From Vibrio metoecus (GTDB taxonomy: Bacteria; Pseudomonadota; Gammaproteobacteria; Enterobacterales; Vibrionaceae), in contig NZ_CP035686.1 in the NCBI RefSeq assembly GCF_009665255.1, positions 1,922,001 to 1,986,000 on the forward strand: 64,000 nt of DNA, given 5' to 3'. Positions 18,364 through 27,974 of this stretch are shown here, in pieces. The position numbers and the translations under genes were made by a program. Within the stretch, counting starts at the first letter, position 1, and each line of letters starts with the position of its first letter. The notes beneath the pieces were generated by a model that made no database searches, was not told where the DNA came from, and saw only the letters and a program-made list of their open reading frames with translations.

Positions 18364-19923
18364 TTACATGCTATAGGTATAAGGTGCTTGGATCCCCAAT
18401 GGAATACCCACCGCCCAATACGCTAACAAGAAAATTGACCAACCAATCAACATCGCAATCGAGTAAGGCATCATCATCGAAGCCAAAGTACCGATACCCG
18501 TTGATTTCACATAGCGTTGGCAATAGACCACCACCAGTGGGAAAAACACCATCAATGGCGAAATGATGTTAGACACCGAATCCCCCACGCGGTACGCCGC
18601 TTGAGAAAGCTCAGGTGAAATCCCTACTGCCATCAACATTGGCACGAGAATAGGACCAATCAACGCCCATTTTGCTGATGCAGAACCCACAAGTAGGTTA
18701 ACCATCGCCGTCAATAGAATCATCCCAACAATCGTGGCTTGACCTGGAAGATTCATCGCTTTCAAACCTTCTGCACCGTACAGCGCCAACATAGTACCAA
18801 TGTTAGATTGGCCGAAAGCAGAAAGGAATTGTGCACAGAAGAACGACATGACGATATAAGCGCCCATCGTTGACATGGTGCCAGACATGGCCTTGATGAC
18901 ATCGTTGCTGTTTTTGAAGGTTCCTGCAACACGGCCGTAGACGATACCCGGAATAATAAACAGGATAAAGATCAGTGGCACAATCGACTTCATGATCGGC
19001 GCAGTAAAGGCAGTGATCTCACCTTCAGGAGAACGCAAAGCCGAGTTTTCTGGCCATACCGCAGCCACCAATAGTGCGATACCCACCACCATTGCCCAAC
19101 CGGCATAACGGAAGGCTTTTGATTCAATCGCAGTAAACGAACCTAGATCAGGTGCGGATTCCGCATCCTCATCCACTTTGGTCGCCGCCAAGCGTGGTTC
19201 AATCACTTTATCTGTCACATACCAACCAATCGCTACGATGATGATTGAGGAAAGGCCCGTGAAGTAAATGTTGGCTAATGGGTTAACTTGATAAGACTGA
19301 TCCAACACTTGCGCCGCTGTTTGAGTAAACCCAGCTAGCAGAGGATCAATACCAGACGGAATAAAATTCGCCGAGAATCCACCAGATACGCCAGCAAATG
19401 CCGCGGCAATACCGGCCAACGGATGACGACCTGCAGCATGGAAAATAATACCGCCTAGTGGAATCACCAGCACATAACCCGCATCTGCCGCGGTATGTGA
19501 AACAATCGCCACCAAAATAAGCATTGGCGTTAGCAATTTCACAGGCGTGACATTAAGCATTTTTTTCAGGCCTGTGGTAATAAAACCAGAAGAATCAGCC
19601 ACACCCACCCCGAGCATCGCAACAAGAACGATACCCAGTGGCGCAAAACTGGTAAATGTGGTCACCATATTGGCCAGAAAATGAGCCAGTGATTCGCCAG
19701 TGAGTAAGTTTTTGATCTCTAGAGCTTCATTAGTACGAGGGTTAGTCAAATCAAAACTGACATTAGAGAGTAGAGCGGAAGAAATCCAAACGATAACTAA
19801 TGCCCAAAAGAAAAGAATCGCGGGATCTGGGATTTTGTTCCCTGCTCGCTCAATAAAGTTTAAAAAGCGATCCATCCCACTTGGCTTCGCGGATGGCGCT
19901 TGATTGATAGCTTGGTTACTCAT
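18364..19923 (-). CDS. AbgT family transporter, second copy
   Basis: 519 residues from MSNQAINQAPSAKPSGMDRF; an ATG four codons upstream has no RBS. The architecture matches the AbgT protein at 5210-6796: FLNFIERAGNKIPDPAILFF, SHTAADAGYVLVIPLGGIIF, AGVSGGFSANFIPSGIDPLL, and VGDSVSNIISPLMVFFPLVV. About a dozen hydrophobic segments make it an inner-membrane carrier. The two copies are clearly diverged, so they probably differ in substrate (aminobenzoyl-glutamate or related). It is a single-gene transcript ending at 18315-18341. Confidence 0.87.
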   Translation of the reverse strand: MSNQAINQAPSAKPSGMDRFLNFIERAGNKIPDPAILFFWALVIVWISSALLSNVSFDLTNPRTNEALEIKNLLTGESLAHFLANMVTTFTSFAPLGIVLVAMLGVGVADSSGFITTGLKKMLNVTPVKLLTPMLILVAIVSHTAADAGYVLVIPLGGIIFHAAGRHPLAGIAAAFAGVSGGFSANFIPSGIDPLLAGFTQTAAQVLDQSYQVNPLANIYFTGLSSIIIVAIGWYVTDKVIEPRLAATKVDEDAESAPDLGSFTAIESKAFRYAGWAMVVGIALLVAAVWPENSALRSPEGEITAFTAPIMKSIVPLIFILFIIPGIVYGRVAGTFKNSNDVIKAMSGTMSTMGAYIVMSFFCAQFLSAFGQSNIGTMLALYGAEGLKAMNLPGQATIVGMILLTAMVNLLVGSASAKWALIGPILVPMLMAVGISPELSQAAYRVGDSVSNIISPLMVFFPLVVVYCQRYVKSTGIGTLASMMMPYSIAMLIGWSIFLLAYWAVGIPLGIQAPYTYSM

Positions 19924-19935
19924 AGTAAATTCCAT

Positions 19936-20359
19936 AATGTGATGTTGCTGCGTGAGGCCTTATTAAATTGGCCTTCTGTATCCGTTTCGGATATCCGTGT
20001 GCCCCTTTGAAACCGGTCACAATGAAACGGAAATTTTTCAATTAGCATTGTATAGAAACGACCTAACCAAAGCACAGAGTTCGTTCTCTTTTTACATATT
20101 TAGAGACATATTTTGCAAAAATGGCAAACTGAAGATACATGGTCGAAACATAATCAAAAAGACAACACATACAAATTTGAAACCAATTTGCAAAATCTCA
20201 GATTACTCAAATCATCACAAAACCAGCAAAGAGACCACCATAATGAGATAGCTAGCCATTGGACGCTAACGTTTCACGGTGGTTAACGCCATGAAATCAC
20301 ACGGAGTCTAGAGTAAAGGGGATTGGGGGGGATTTTATAAAAGTAAAGAAAGCCGCTGG
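19936..20359. other. Intergenic region upstream of the AbgT gene, no gene seen
   Basis: 424 bases, AT-rich in the middle, between the AbgT start and the pilV stop. A weak ORF at 19997-20251 has no RBS and an unlikely composition. There is a TTTCA/TGAAA-flanked inverted repeat around 20269-20296 and a run of seven G at 20325-20331. I see no RNA family or clear terminator for the pilin operon. Confidence 0.5.
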
Positions 20360-20773
20360 CTAATCAAACTCGCTGTATTTAGAAATCATCGTTTTCAACG
20401 TAACCGATTGTAAGGTACCCTGACGATCATGCCATGCTGCTTCGATTGTCACTGTTTTGAGCGAACCTGAAACCGTTGCAGCAGGCACCGACCAAGATAA
20501 AACATACAAGGGATGTGAGGCATCATTCCCTGAAACAATACTGCTATCAAAATTTGCCGAAGGTATCGAGGGTACCGCAGATAAGGCTCCACGCGTACGA
20601 AACCATTCCAATTTTTGCTCAGCAAGATTTAACGCTTCAATACTGTGCATCGCGTAATCAGCGCGTTGCTCGATATAAGCTTGTAATTTCACCAAACCAA
20701 GCGCACCAATACCAATCAACACAAATGAGATCATCACTTCGATCAAGCTAAAGCCACGTTGCTTATTGCGCAT
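20360..20773 (-). CDS. pilV: Minor pseudopilin, PilV-like
   Basis: 137 residues with a type III prepilin leader MRNKQRG cut before FSLIEVMISFVLIGIGALGL (Glu at +5). The hydrophobic N-terminal helix continues as the assembly stem. It is last in the fimT-pilW-pilX-pilV operon and overlaps the pilX end by 11 bases. The set would prime the competence (DNA-uptake) type IV pilus; the corresponding N16961 genes are chitin/TfoX induced. PilV is assigned by order and the short globular domain, so subfamily naming is moderate. Confidence 0.83.
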   Translation of the reverse strand: MRNKQRGFSLIEVMISFVLIGIGALGLVKLQAYIEQRADYAMHSIEALNLAEQKLEWFRTRGALSAVPSIPSANFDSSIVSGNDASHPLYVLSWSVPAATVSGSLKTVTIEAAWHDRQGTLQSVTLKTMISKYSEFD

Positions 20774-21995
20774 TCCAGCTTCCTTCTTTCCAACACGGTT
20801 TTACAAAATTACTCGCAATATGATCGATCACATCTTTATTGAAATTAAATACTAAGGAGTTATTAAATGCCGCTGCCTGACCTGCGCTGTCAAGAAACTG
20901 CCCACCAGTCACAGTAAATGAACCGTGTTGATAATAAGAGGCAATTGTTCTGAATGAGTCAGGTATGACACTTGGATTATGATTTAAATAGGCATTCGCT
21001 TCAAAAGAGGCCCAATGTTGAGTTGATGGAACATAGTCTTTATTGAAATGAAACAATACTCCTTTTAACTCTCCATTTCCCATAACGGAAAAAATCCCTT
21101 CGTGAACCAAAATCAATACACCAGGTGTTTTTTGAGAGGCTTCAGAAACCTTTTGCGTATAAATAGCATTAAGTTCACACCCTCCTTCAATCCAGAGGTA
21201 ATAATGTTTATTTTCTATTTGTTCCAATATTTCCTTCCCGCAATCAGGAACAATATTAGGTTGACCATTCGTATTTTCTGGAGCAAGAATTTGCGTGAAC
21301 TTCGGATTGTTCTTTATTTTTTCATGCTGTTCTTCACTAACATCAAAGAACTCTTCAAATAAGCTCATTTCTGGTTGCTTAACAAAATCACTACCAGTGG
21401 GCAGACTTCCCGACGCACTCGATTTATGTGTGGTTTGGCAATCCTTACCCGTTGGATTTACGAATCCAGTATAGGGCGGTTTGTTAGGAATTAAGACTCC
21501 CTCATTTTGTATAGCACCAGATGCATCAAAAATATTTTTATAACGTAGCGCAATACATTCCCACCCCTCTGAATTAAAAGCACCTGGGTCTGGAACAATA
21601 TTCACACTCCCTCGAACATAAATATCAGAAGCTGATTGAATTGCACCATGAGCCATATTGCCTGAGATAAGAATATCTTTAACTAATGAAGCATAACCAT
21701 AGTGGGAGGTTACTTTATACCCTGAACTGATTAAACTAAATTGAGGTATAACACCTAAGCCACTACCACAATCAGTAATCGTACCCGGGAGTCCATTGGC
21801 AAATAAAAACTGTGAGTAGCCACACTCCAACCCACCCTCAGCAAGCCAGTGATCCTGCCTAGCTTTTACTTCATTTTGTGCACGTTTAATCTGATAAAAA
21901 AGATTTTTATACGAACCGAGCGTCACAACCAATGCAATTGAAAGCAGAATAGCGGTAATCAGTAAAGTCGCGACACCTTTTTGATATTGAATCAT
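20763..21995 (-). CDS. pilX: PilX-like minor pilus assembly protein, unusually large
   Basis: 410 residues from the ATG at 21995 (MIQYQKGVATLLITAILLSI), with GGA 9 bases upstream. It has the PilX-type N-terminus, a short leader followed by KGVATLLITAILLSIALVV, without the canonical Glu+5. The mature domain is about twice the usual PilX length and Cys-containing, with a repetitive low-GC stretch (~residues 140-330). The ATG overlaps the pilW stop by one base (TAATG). It probably belongs to the tip complex; the extra domain may bind a surface or DNA, which is a guess. Confidence 0.75.
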   Translation of the reverse strand: MIQYQKGVATLLITAILLSIALVVTLGSYKNLFYQIKRAQNEVKARQDHWLAEGGLECGYSQFLFANGLPGTITDCGSGLGVIPQFSLISSGYKVTSHYGYASLVKDILISGNMAHGAIQSASDIYVRGSVNIVPDPGAFNSEGWECIALRYKNIFDASGAIQNEGVLIPNKPPYTGFVNPTGKDCQTTHKSSASGSLPTGSDFVKQPEMSLFEEFFDVSEEQHEKIKNNPKFTQILAPENTNGQPNIVPDCGKEILEQIENKHYYLWIEGGCELNAIYTQKVSEASQKTPGVLILVHEGIFSVMGNGELKGVLFHFNKDYVPSTQHWASFEANAYLNHNPSVIPDSFRTIASYYQHGSFTVTGGQFLDSAGQAAAFNNSLVFNFNKDVIDHIASNFVKPCWKEGSWNAQ

Positions 21996-22585
21996 TATTG
22001 CCAATTCCTTTGCTGAACCTGTAATGAGATAGCATTAGAGATATTAGGGTCATCTTTTAACTTCGCCATAATAGAAATCGTCATCAATGAACTATTGACC
22101 GCTTGACCAGATAAAGGCGTTTCTGATATTTCAAATTGATCAATTTTGATTTGTTTCGGGTCAAATAAATCAAAACATCCTGTCGCAGCAGAGACAACGC
22201 TGAGTGGAGAAGCTGAATCCTTTTGACAATACTCCAACATATCATTATTTAATTGATAGATCGTATTGCTCACCTTGGTGGATGATTTTCGATAAACATA
22301 ACCAATTTTATTCGATGCTCGATAGATCACACCGACAGCACCAGATAGCCGCATAGATTGATTACCCACATCGTCAAAACCAGCACGCTGGATATCCTCT
22401 TTCATCTGCTGCATAACGCTGCTGACTTGCTGAAGCAGCATAATTTCTTTACTGCGTTGCGCTGCCGCTTTTTGGTTAGACAAAAAGACAGTCCCGACAA
22501 TAGCTAAAGCCATCGCCCCCACCAAAGCGGCAACCATAAATTCAATCAGCGTATTACCTTGCTGGTTAGCACTTTTCAAAGCCAT
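21995..22585 (-). CDS. pilW: Minor pseudopilin, PilW-like
   Basis: 196 residues from the ATG at 22585, chosen for GAGGC 8 bases upstream; an ATG four codons earlier is possible. The leader MALKSANQQG is followed by NTLIEFMVAALVGAMALAIV. Glu+5 is present, but position +1 of the mature protein is Asn rather than Phe or Met, which is unusual. It overlaps fimT by 20 bases and pilX by 1 base, so the four genes are tightly coupled. Predicted part of the minor-pilin initiation complex of the type IV pilus. Confidence 0.82.
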   Translation of the reverse strand: MALKSANQQGNTLIEFMVAALVGAMALAIVGTVFLSNQKAAAQRSKEIMLLQQVSSVMQQMKEDIQRAGFDDVGNQSMRLSGAVGVIYRASNKIGYVYRKSSTKVSNTIYQLNNDMLEYCQKDSASPLSVVSAATGCFDLFDPKQIKIDQFEISETPLSGQAVNSSLMTISIMAKLKDDPNISNAISLQVQQRNWQ

Positions 22586-23078
22586 ATTTTGCCTCATTTT
22601 CGGTGCAAACTTTGATTCGCCCAGCCCGATTGTGCACAGTCACTTTGATTGAATCTGCAGCAGATTCCGACGGTTTAATAAAAAGGCTACCCGCTTCCTG
22701 AGGATTACCCATTACATGATCAAATTTGACCTCTGTTAGTGTATTGGTCTTCGATACAAATACATTTTGATATCGCTGACCTTGCAACAGAGCAACCGTA
22801 TTACTTGCATCGATCGCTGCCACATCCGATACGCTGGATAGCACCAGTTGCCATTGACCCGTTATAGAAGGCAATCCTTGAATATGCACCCATAAGTCCT
22901 GATTTCGAAAAACAGCTTCAGATTTAGCTTGAATGAGGAATCCCTGTAATTCATTGGCTAAATTGGTCATCTTCGTTTGCTGGCTCACCTTTGAGAAATT
23001 GGGGGCAGCAAAAAGCAACATTGTGGTTAATACCGCAACGGTGATCAAAAGCTCCAGCAAAGTAAAGCCGCGATGCAT
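22566..23078 (-). CDS. fimT: Minor pseudopilin, FimT/GspH-like
   Basis: 170 residues from the ATG at 23078, giving the short leader MHRG cut before FTLLELLITVAVLTTMLLFA, with GGGAA as RBS. The GspH/FimT globular domain follows (NLANELQGFLIQAKSEAVFR, ~residues 37-56). FimT-type pilins can bind DNA during uptake in other bacteria. First gene of the minus-strand pilin operon; its start is ~97 bases from the divergent pilE. Confidence 0.85.
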   Translation of the reverse strand: MHRGFTLLELLITVAVLTTMLLFAAPNFSKVSQQTKMTNLANELQGFLIQAKSEAVFRNQDLWVHIQGLPSITGQWQLVLSSVSDVAAIDASNTVALLQGQRYQNVFVSKTNTLTEVKFDHVMGNPQEAGSLFIKPSESAADSIKVTVHNRAGRIKVCTENEAKYGFEKC

Positions 23079-23174
23079 TTCCCAAAATCCTTTGCAAACT
23101 GTGAGAGGATGGTGAATCAACTTGCATAGATGCTAACAGCTATCAAAAATGGCGTTGTTTTATAAAGAGAAGTA

Positions 23175-23618
23175 ATGGAAATGATTCGAAAAATTTTCTG
23201 CAAGCCAAGTGTGAGTCAGCAACAAGGTATGACATTGATCGAATTAATGATCGCGGTCGTGATCGTGGGAATTTTAGCGAGCATCGCTTATCCAGCCTAT
23301 ACCAACTATGTCAAAGAAGGTCATCGTAAACAGGCGATGGCTGATATGGCCAAAATTCAGCTCTATTTAGAAGAAAAGTACAACAACGGCTATACGGCGA
23401 CAGGTATCGTCGATGCTCAAAAGGTATGTAATTCTTTTTGTAGCGTAGACAGTGATCGTTACAAGATTGTGGTCGAAACCGCGGCCACTAGCTATGCGAT
23501 TACAGCCACTCCGCAATCCAGTAAAGGACAAAATAGTGATAAATGCGGCGGTAGCACCTACACCTCTCTCACGTTGAATGAGAAAGGAGTGACATCACCA
23601 AGTGCGTGTTGGAAATGA
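23175..23618 (+). CDS. pilE: Type IV pilin PilE-like
   Basis: 147 residues (or 145 from the ATG two codons on). Leader ends QQQG, cut before MTLIELMIAVVIVGILASIA, with Glu+5, followed by YPAYTNYVKEGHRKQAMADM, typical of PilE minor pilins. Two C-terminal cysteines (CGG near residue 121, C near 145) can form the D-loop disulphide. Divergent from the fimT operon across a short spacer, so both probably share activation by competence regulators. It ends at the terminator 23671-23697. Confidence 0.87.
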   Translation: MEMIRKIFCKPSVSQQQGMTLIELMIAVVIVGILASIAYPAYTNYVKEGHRKQAMADMAKIQLYLEEKYNNGYTATGIVDAQKVCNSFCSVDSDRYKIVVETAATSYAITATPQSSKGQNSDKCGGSTYTSLTLNEKGVTSPSACWK

Positions 23619-23670
23619 CCAATCCGAATATCAAAGTAATAAATCATCATTGAATGATTTACCGAAATAA

Positions 23671-23697
23671 GAAAAGACCAGCAAGCTGGTCTTTTCG
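23671..23697. terminator. Bidirectional terminator between pilE and dnaJ
   Basis: GAAAAGACCAGC/GCTGGTCTTTTC hairpin; both arms end in A/T runs. Confidence 0.85.
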
Positions 23698-23719
23698 ATA
23701 GTGACTCATTGAATCTTGA

Positions 23720-24865
23720 TTAACTGGTTAGGTCATCAAAAAACTTCTTCACACCATTAAAGAAGCCTTCAGCTTTCGGCTTGTGTTTCGTCGCCGCTTC
23801 GCCACCGCAAGACTCTTCAAACTCTTTCAGCAGCTCTTTCTGGCGAGCACTCAAATTGACTGGGGTTTCGACCACAAGTTTGACAATCAAATCGCCTAAT
23901 GCTGCAGAGCGAACGCCTTTCACACCTTTACCGCGCATGCGGAACATGCGGCCAGTTTGGGTTTCAGCAGGCACTTTCAAGCTCACGCGACCATCGAGTG
24001 TTGGCACTTCTACTTCGCCGCCCAGAGCCGCCATCGCGAAGCTCACTGGCACTTCACAATACAAGTTATTGCCATCACGCTCGAAAATGTGGTGCTCTTT
24101 GACATGTACTTGTACATACAAATCCCCTGCTGGCGCGCCCATTTCTCCGGCTTCACCTTCACCGGCAAGACGAATGCGATCACCGGTATCCACACCAGCT
24201 GGAATTTTCACATTGAGTGTTTTGGTCTTTTGCTTACGACCTTGGCCATGACAGACGTTACAAGGATCTTTGATGATCTTGCCTTTACCATGACAGGTTG
24301 GACAGGTTTGCTGCACCGCAAAGAAGCCCTGACGCATCTGAACTTGGCCATGACCATGACAGGTTCCACAAGTTTGTGCTGAGGTGCCTTTTTTCGCACC
24401 TGAGCCATCACAAGCGTCACAGTGTACTAATGTCGGTACTTCAATCTCTTTCGAGCAGCCACGAACCGCTTCTTCAAGGCTCAGTTCCATGTTGTAACGT
24501 AGGTCGGAACCACGTTGTGCTCTTGGACCACCGCCACGGCGACCACCACCAAAGATGTCACCAAACACGTCACCAAAAATATCGCCAAAGTCAGCACCGC
24601 CACCGCCGAAGCCGCCGCCACCAAAACCACCCGCGCCTTGTTCAAACGCCGCATGACCATATTGGTCATAAGCCGCTTTCTTCTGCGCATCGGTCAGAAT
24701 TTCATACGCTTCTTTGACTTCTTTAAACTTTTCCGCCGCACCAGCATCTCCCGAGTTGCGGTCCGGGTGGTATTTCATCGCAAGGCGTTTGTATGCCTTT
24801 TTAATATCACGCTCGGAGGCGTCACGGCCTACGCCTAATACTTCGTAAAAATCACGTTTTGACAT
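23720..24865 (-). CDS. dnaJ: Chaperone DnaJ (Hsp40)
   Basis: 381 residues from [16 protein letters not shown] at 24865; five codons open upstream are not part of the family. It stimulates the DnaK ATPase and delivers substrates. J-domain with HPD at residues 33-35; Gly/Phe-rich segment ~75-105; zinc-finger domain with four CxxCxGxG repeats (~residues 145-210); C-terminal substrate-binding domain. Downstream of dnaK by ~200 bases, forming the heat-shock operon. Confidence 0.98.
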   Translation of the reverse strand: MSKRDFYEVLGVGRDASERDIKKAYKRLAMKYHPDRNSGDAGAAEKFKEVKEAYEILTDAQKKAAYDQYGHAAFEQGAGGFGGGGFGGGGADFGDIFGDVFGDIFGGGRRGGGPRAQRGSDLRYNMELSLEEAVRGCSKEIEVPTLVHCDACDGSGAKKGTSAQTCGTCHGHGQVQMRQGFFAVQQTCPTCHGKGKIIKDPCNVCHGQGRKQKTKTLNVKIPAGVDTGDRIRLAGEGEAGEMGAPAGDLYVQVHVKEHHIFERDGNNLYCEVPVSFAMAALGGEVEVPTLDGRVSLKVPAETQTGRMFRMRGKGVKGVRSAALGDLIVKLVVETPVNLSARQKELLKEFEESCGGEAATKHKPKAEGFFNGVKKFFDDLTS

Positions 24866-25065
24866 GTTCTCAGTCACCAATTTGTTACTGCCAACGGCTA
24901 CGCCGCTCGGTGGGTATCGATATAGATAAGGGGGATCCCGTTGCCTTTATCTTTAGCGACACGCTTCAAACAGACGGGCGTAAGAGTTACCTCAAACGCC
25001 CGCTGCTTCAAAGTTCAATAAGAACTCAGCAAACCGCACGAATTATTTCGTGCGGTATCGCTCAA
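24866..25065 (-). other. dnaK-dnaJ spacer with two inverted repeats
   Basis: The ~200-base gap carries GGGCGT/ACGCCC arms (24975-25001) and a strong CCGCACGAA/TTCGTGCGG hairpin (25034-25055) without a following T-run. Such a hairpin just after the dnaK stop could stabilise the upstream message or attenuate dnaJ. Confidence 0.5.
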
Positions 25066-26973
25066 TTACTTCTTATCGTCGTTAACTTCTTCAAACTCAG
25101 CGTCAACTACGTCATCTTCTTTTGTTGAAGACTGTTCAGCGTTTGCACCTTGTGCTTGAGCTTGTTGCTGTGCGATTTCCATCAGCTTCTGTGCCGCTGC
25201 CATCAGTGCTTGCACTTTGGCATCGATTTCCGCTTTGTCTTCGCCTTTTTTCGCTGTTTCTAGCTCGTTGATCGCAGTTTCGATCTTCGCTTTCTCATCC
25301 GCTGGCAGTGCTTCGCCTGCTTCTGTGATTTGTTTGCGAGTCGCGTGGATCATCTGGTCAGCTTGGTTACGTGCAGTTGCTAACTCTTCGAACTTTTTGT
25401 CCGCTTCTTTGTTCGCTTCTGCTTCTTGAACCATTTTTTCGATTTCAGCATCGCTCAGACCGCCAGAAGCTTGGATAGTGATCTTCTGCTCTTTGCCTGT
25501 CTGCTTGTCTTTTGCTGAAACGTGCAGGATACCGTCTGCATCCAAGTCGAAGATGACTTCGATTTGTGGCATACCACGTGGTGCCGCATTGATGCCCTCT
25601 AGGTTAAATTGACCCAGAGATTTGTTGTACATCGCTTGCTTACGCTCACCTTGCAGTACATGGATAGTTACTGCGCTTTGGTTATCTTCCGCCGTAGAGA
25701 ACACTTGGTTCGCTTTGGTTGGGATAGTGGTGTTTTTCTCGATGAGCTTGGTCATCACACCGCCCATGGTTTCGATACCCAGAGACAGAGGCGTTACGTC
25801 TAGCAGCAGAACGTCTTTTACTTCACCCGCTAGAACACCACCTTGAACCGCAGCACCTACCGCTACCGCTTCATCTGGGTTCACGTCTTTACGTGGCTCT
25901 TTACCAAAGAATTCAGCTACTTTCTTCTGAACCATTGGCATACGAGTTTGACCACCGACTAGGATAACGTCAGTAATCTCGTTTACAGACAGGCCAGCGT
26001 CAGCCAGAGCAACTTTCAGTGGCTCCAGAGAACGTTGAACCAGATCTTCAACCAGCGCTTCCAGTTTCGCGCGAGTCACTTTGATGTTCATGTGCTTAGG
26101 ACCGGTCGCATCTGCCGTGATGTATGGCAGGTTAACGTCTGTTTGCTGTGCTGAAGAAAGTTCGATTTTCGCTTTCTCAGCCGCTTCTTTCAGACGTTGC
26201 ATTGCCAGCGGGTCGTTACGCAGGTCGATGCCCTGGTCTTTTTTGAACTCGTCAACCAAGTAGTTGATCATGCGGTTGTCAAAGTCTTCACCACCTAGGT
26301 GAGTGTCACCGTTGGTAGACAGAACTTCGAAGGTTTTCTCGCCTTCAACTTCATCGATCTCAATGATAGAGATATCGAATGTACCACCACCAAGGTCATA
26401 CACCGCGATAGTACGATCGCCGCCTTGCTTGTCTAGACCATAAGCCAGAGCAGCTGCGGTTGGCTCGTTGATGATACGTTTAACTTCTAGACCTGCGATA
26501 CGGCCAGCATCTTTGGTTGCTTGACGCTGAGCATCGTTAAAGTAAGCAGGAACAGTGATAACCGCTGCAGTAACGGGTTCACCGAGGAAATCTTCCGCGG
26601 TTTTCTTCATTTTCTTCAGAACTTCAGCAGACACTTGAGGAGCCGCCATTTTTTGGCCTTTCGCTTCAACCCAAGCATCACCGTTGTCAGCCTTAACAAT
26701 TTTGTAAGGCATGATTTTGATATCACGCTGAACTTCTTCGTCTTCAAAACGACGACCGATCAGACGCTTAATTGCAAATAGCGTATTTTGTGGGTTAGTG
26801 ACTGCTTGACGTTTTGCAGGTTGACCCACCAGAGTTTCACCGTCTGTATATGCAATTACAGAAGGAGTAGTACGCTCACCCTCTGCGTTTTCGATTACGC
26901 GAGGCTTATCGCCGTCCAATACAGCAACACATGAGTTTGTAGTACCTAAGTCAATACCAATGATTTTACCCAT
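25066..26973 (-). CDS. dnaK: Chaperone DnaK (Hsp70)
   Basis: 635 residues, full length. ATP-dependent Hsp70 that binds exposed hydrophobic segments. N-terminal ATPase signatures [14 protein letters not shown] (residues ~4-17), [14 protein letters not shown] (~194-207) and [17 protein letters not shown] (~338-354). The substrate domain and lid follow, and the C-terminus [16 protein letters not shown] carries the usual EEV-type tail. It is transcribed from a sigma-32 promoter at ~27095-27122 and followed by dnaJ. Confidence 0.99.
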   Translation of the reverse strand: MGKIIGIDLGTTNSCVAVLDGDKPRVIENAEGERTTPSVIAYTDGETLVGQPAKRQAVTNPQNTLFAIKRLIGRRFEDEEVQRDIKIMPYKIVKADNGDAWVEAKGQKMAAPQVSAEVLKKMKKTAEDFLGEPVTAAVITVPAYFNDAQRQATKDAGRIAGLEVKRIINEPTAAALAYGLDKQGGDRTIAVYDLGGGTFDISIIEIDEVEGEKTFEVLSTNGDTHLGGEDFDNRMINYLVDEFKKDQGIDLRNDPLAMQRLKEAAEKAKIELSSAQQTDVNLPYITADATGPKHMNIKVTRAKLEALVEDLVQRSLEPLKVALADAGLSVNEITDVILVGGQTRMPMVQKKVAEFFGKEPRKDVNPDEAVAVGAAVQGGVLAGEVKDVLLLDVTPLSLGIETMGGVMTKLIEKNTTIPTKANQVFSTAEDNQSAVTIHVLQGERKQAMYNKSLGQFNLEGINAAPRGMPQIEVIFDLDADGILHVSAKDKQTGKEQKITIQASGGLSDAEIEKMVQEAEANKEADKKFEELATARNQADQMIHATRKQITEAGEALPADEKAKIETAINELETAKKGEDKAEIDAKVQALMAAAQKLMEIAQQQAQAQGANAEQSSTKEDDVVDAEFEEVNDDKK

Positions 26974-27094
26974 CAGGCTATCTCCAAAAAAATTCTATGT
27001 TCGATTTGTATACCCCTAATGTGGGGATGGAGAATCGGGTTTCAACCCCTACTCACAAACCAAAACGGGCTTGTTTGCTTCTCGTATGCCCCTT

Positions 27095-27122
27095 AAATAA
27101 GGTCTTCAAAAACCATTTCAAG
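27095..27122 (-). promoter_or_regulatory. Sigma-32 promoter of dnaK
   Basis: On the minus strand, CTTGAAA (27116-27122) and CCTTATTT (27095-27102) are separated by 13 bases, close to the heat-shock consensus CTTGAAA and CCCCATNT. Confidence 0.75.
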
Positions 27123-27164
27123 GGTAAAAGTGAAAAAAATTCAGATTTATTGCGTTTTGGGCAT

Positions 27165-27194
27165 AAAAAAGCGAAGCCAATCGGCTTCGCTTTT
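27165..27194 (-). terminator. grpE terminator
   Basis: GCGAAGCC/GGCTTCGC stem followed by T6 on the minus strand, just upstream of the dnaK promoter. Confidence 0.88.
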
Positions 27195-27226
27195 CGTTTT
27201 CAGATTTCATAATGGCTAAGAAATGG

Positions 27227-27829
27227 TTATTTAGAAACCATAACCATCGCAGGGCGAACCACACGTCCATTCAATTCATAGCCTTTTTGCATCACAAACA
27301 TCACTGTGTTTGGTTCATGCTCGGCGCTTTCTTGAATCGACATCGCTTGGTGGAATTCAGGATTGAAGGTTTCACCGTGCGGATTGATCTCTTTCAAGCC
27401 AAACTTCGCAATCGTATCAACGAAAGTTTTGTGCGTCAGTTCGACACCTTCCAACAGAGGTTTGATTGCTTCAACTTCACCATCGGCAGCTTGAATCGCA
27501 CGCTCAAGGTTATCAATCACTGGCAGTAGCTCTTCAGCAAAGCGGCTCAGCGCAAATTTACGTGCTTTATCCACTTCCTGCTCGCTACGGCGACGCATGT
27601 TTTCGACTTCCGCACGGGCACGCAGTACGCTGTCCTGCTGCTCTTTCACGCGCTCTTCGCTCACAAGCAGCGCCGCTTCTAACTGAGCAATTTTCGCTTC
27701 TTTCTCATCGATTTCGTCAGCGGCTTGGTTCCAGTCGATATCGGCATCTGTTCCTACAACTTCAGCTTCAGTCTCAACCGCGTCTTGTTGCAGCTGCTCG
27801 TCTTTGTTCTTGATCTCTTCGTTGCTCAT
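27227..27829 (-). CDS. grpE: Nucleotide exchange factor GrpE
   Basis: 200 residues from [12 protein letters not shown] at 27829 (RBS GGAGAT directly upstream); an in-frame start six codons earlier is less likely. It releases ADP from DnaK. Long N-terminal coiled coil ([20 protein letters not shown], with [16 protein letters not shown] following) and a C-terminal beta domain ending [15 protein letters not shown]. Own heat-shock promoter upstream, own terminator downstream. Confidence 0.97.
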   Translation of the reverse strand: MSNEEIKNKDEQLQQDAVETEAEVVGTDADIDWNQAADEIDEKEAKIAQLEAALLVSEERVKEQQDSVLRARAEVENMRRRSEQEVDKARKFALSRFAEELLPVIDNLERAIQAADGEVEAIKPLLEGVELTHKTFVDTIAKFGLKEINPHGETFNPEFHQAMSIQESAEHEPNTVMFVMQKGYELNGRVVRPAMVMVSK

Positions 27830-27927
27830 GATATCTCCAAAATTCACTTCATACTGGTCAGGAGAAATCGTCTAATCGTCGATTTCCCAACACAAAAATT
27901 CGCATAAAAGCACAACTTGCCCTTATT

Positions 27928-27953
27928 ATGGGGACGATGAATTCTGATTCAAG
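27928..27953 (-). promoter_or_regulatory. Sigma-32 promoter of grpE
   Basis: On the minus strand CTTGAAT (27947-27953), 13 bases, then CCCCATAA (starting 27933): a near-perfect heat-shock promoter about 100 bases from grpE. Confidence 0.85.
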
Positions 27954-27974
27954 CCTAAATCGGTTGGAAACCTT

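Noticed and set aside
19997..20251. 84-residue ORF in the gap upstream of the AbgT gene
   Set aside because: No RBS, low-complexity Lys/Asn composition and no recognisable motif; best seen as AT-rich intergenic DNA.
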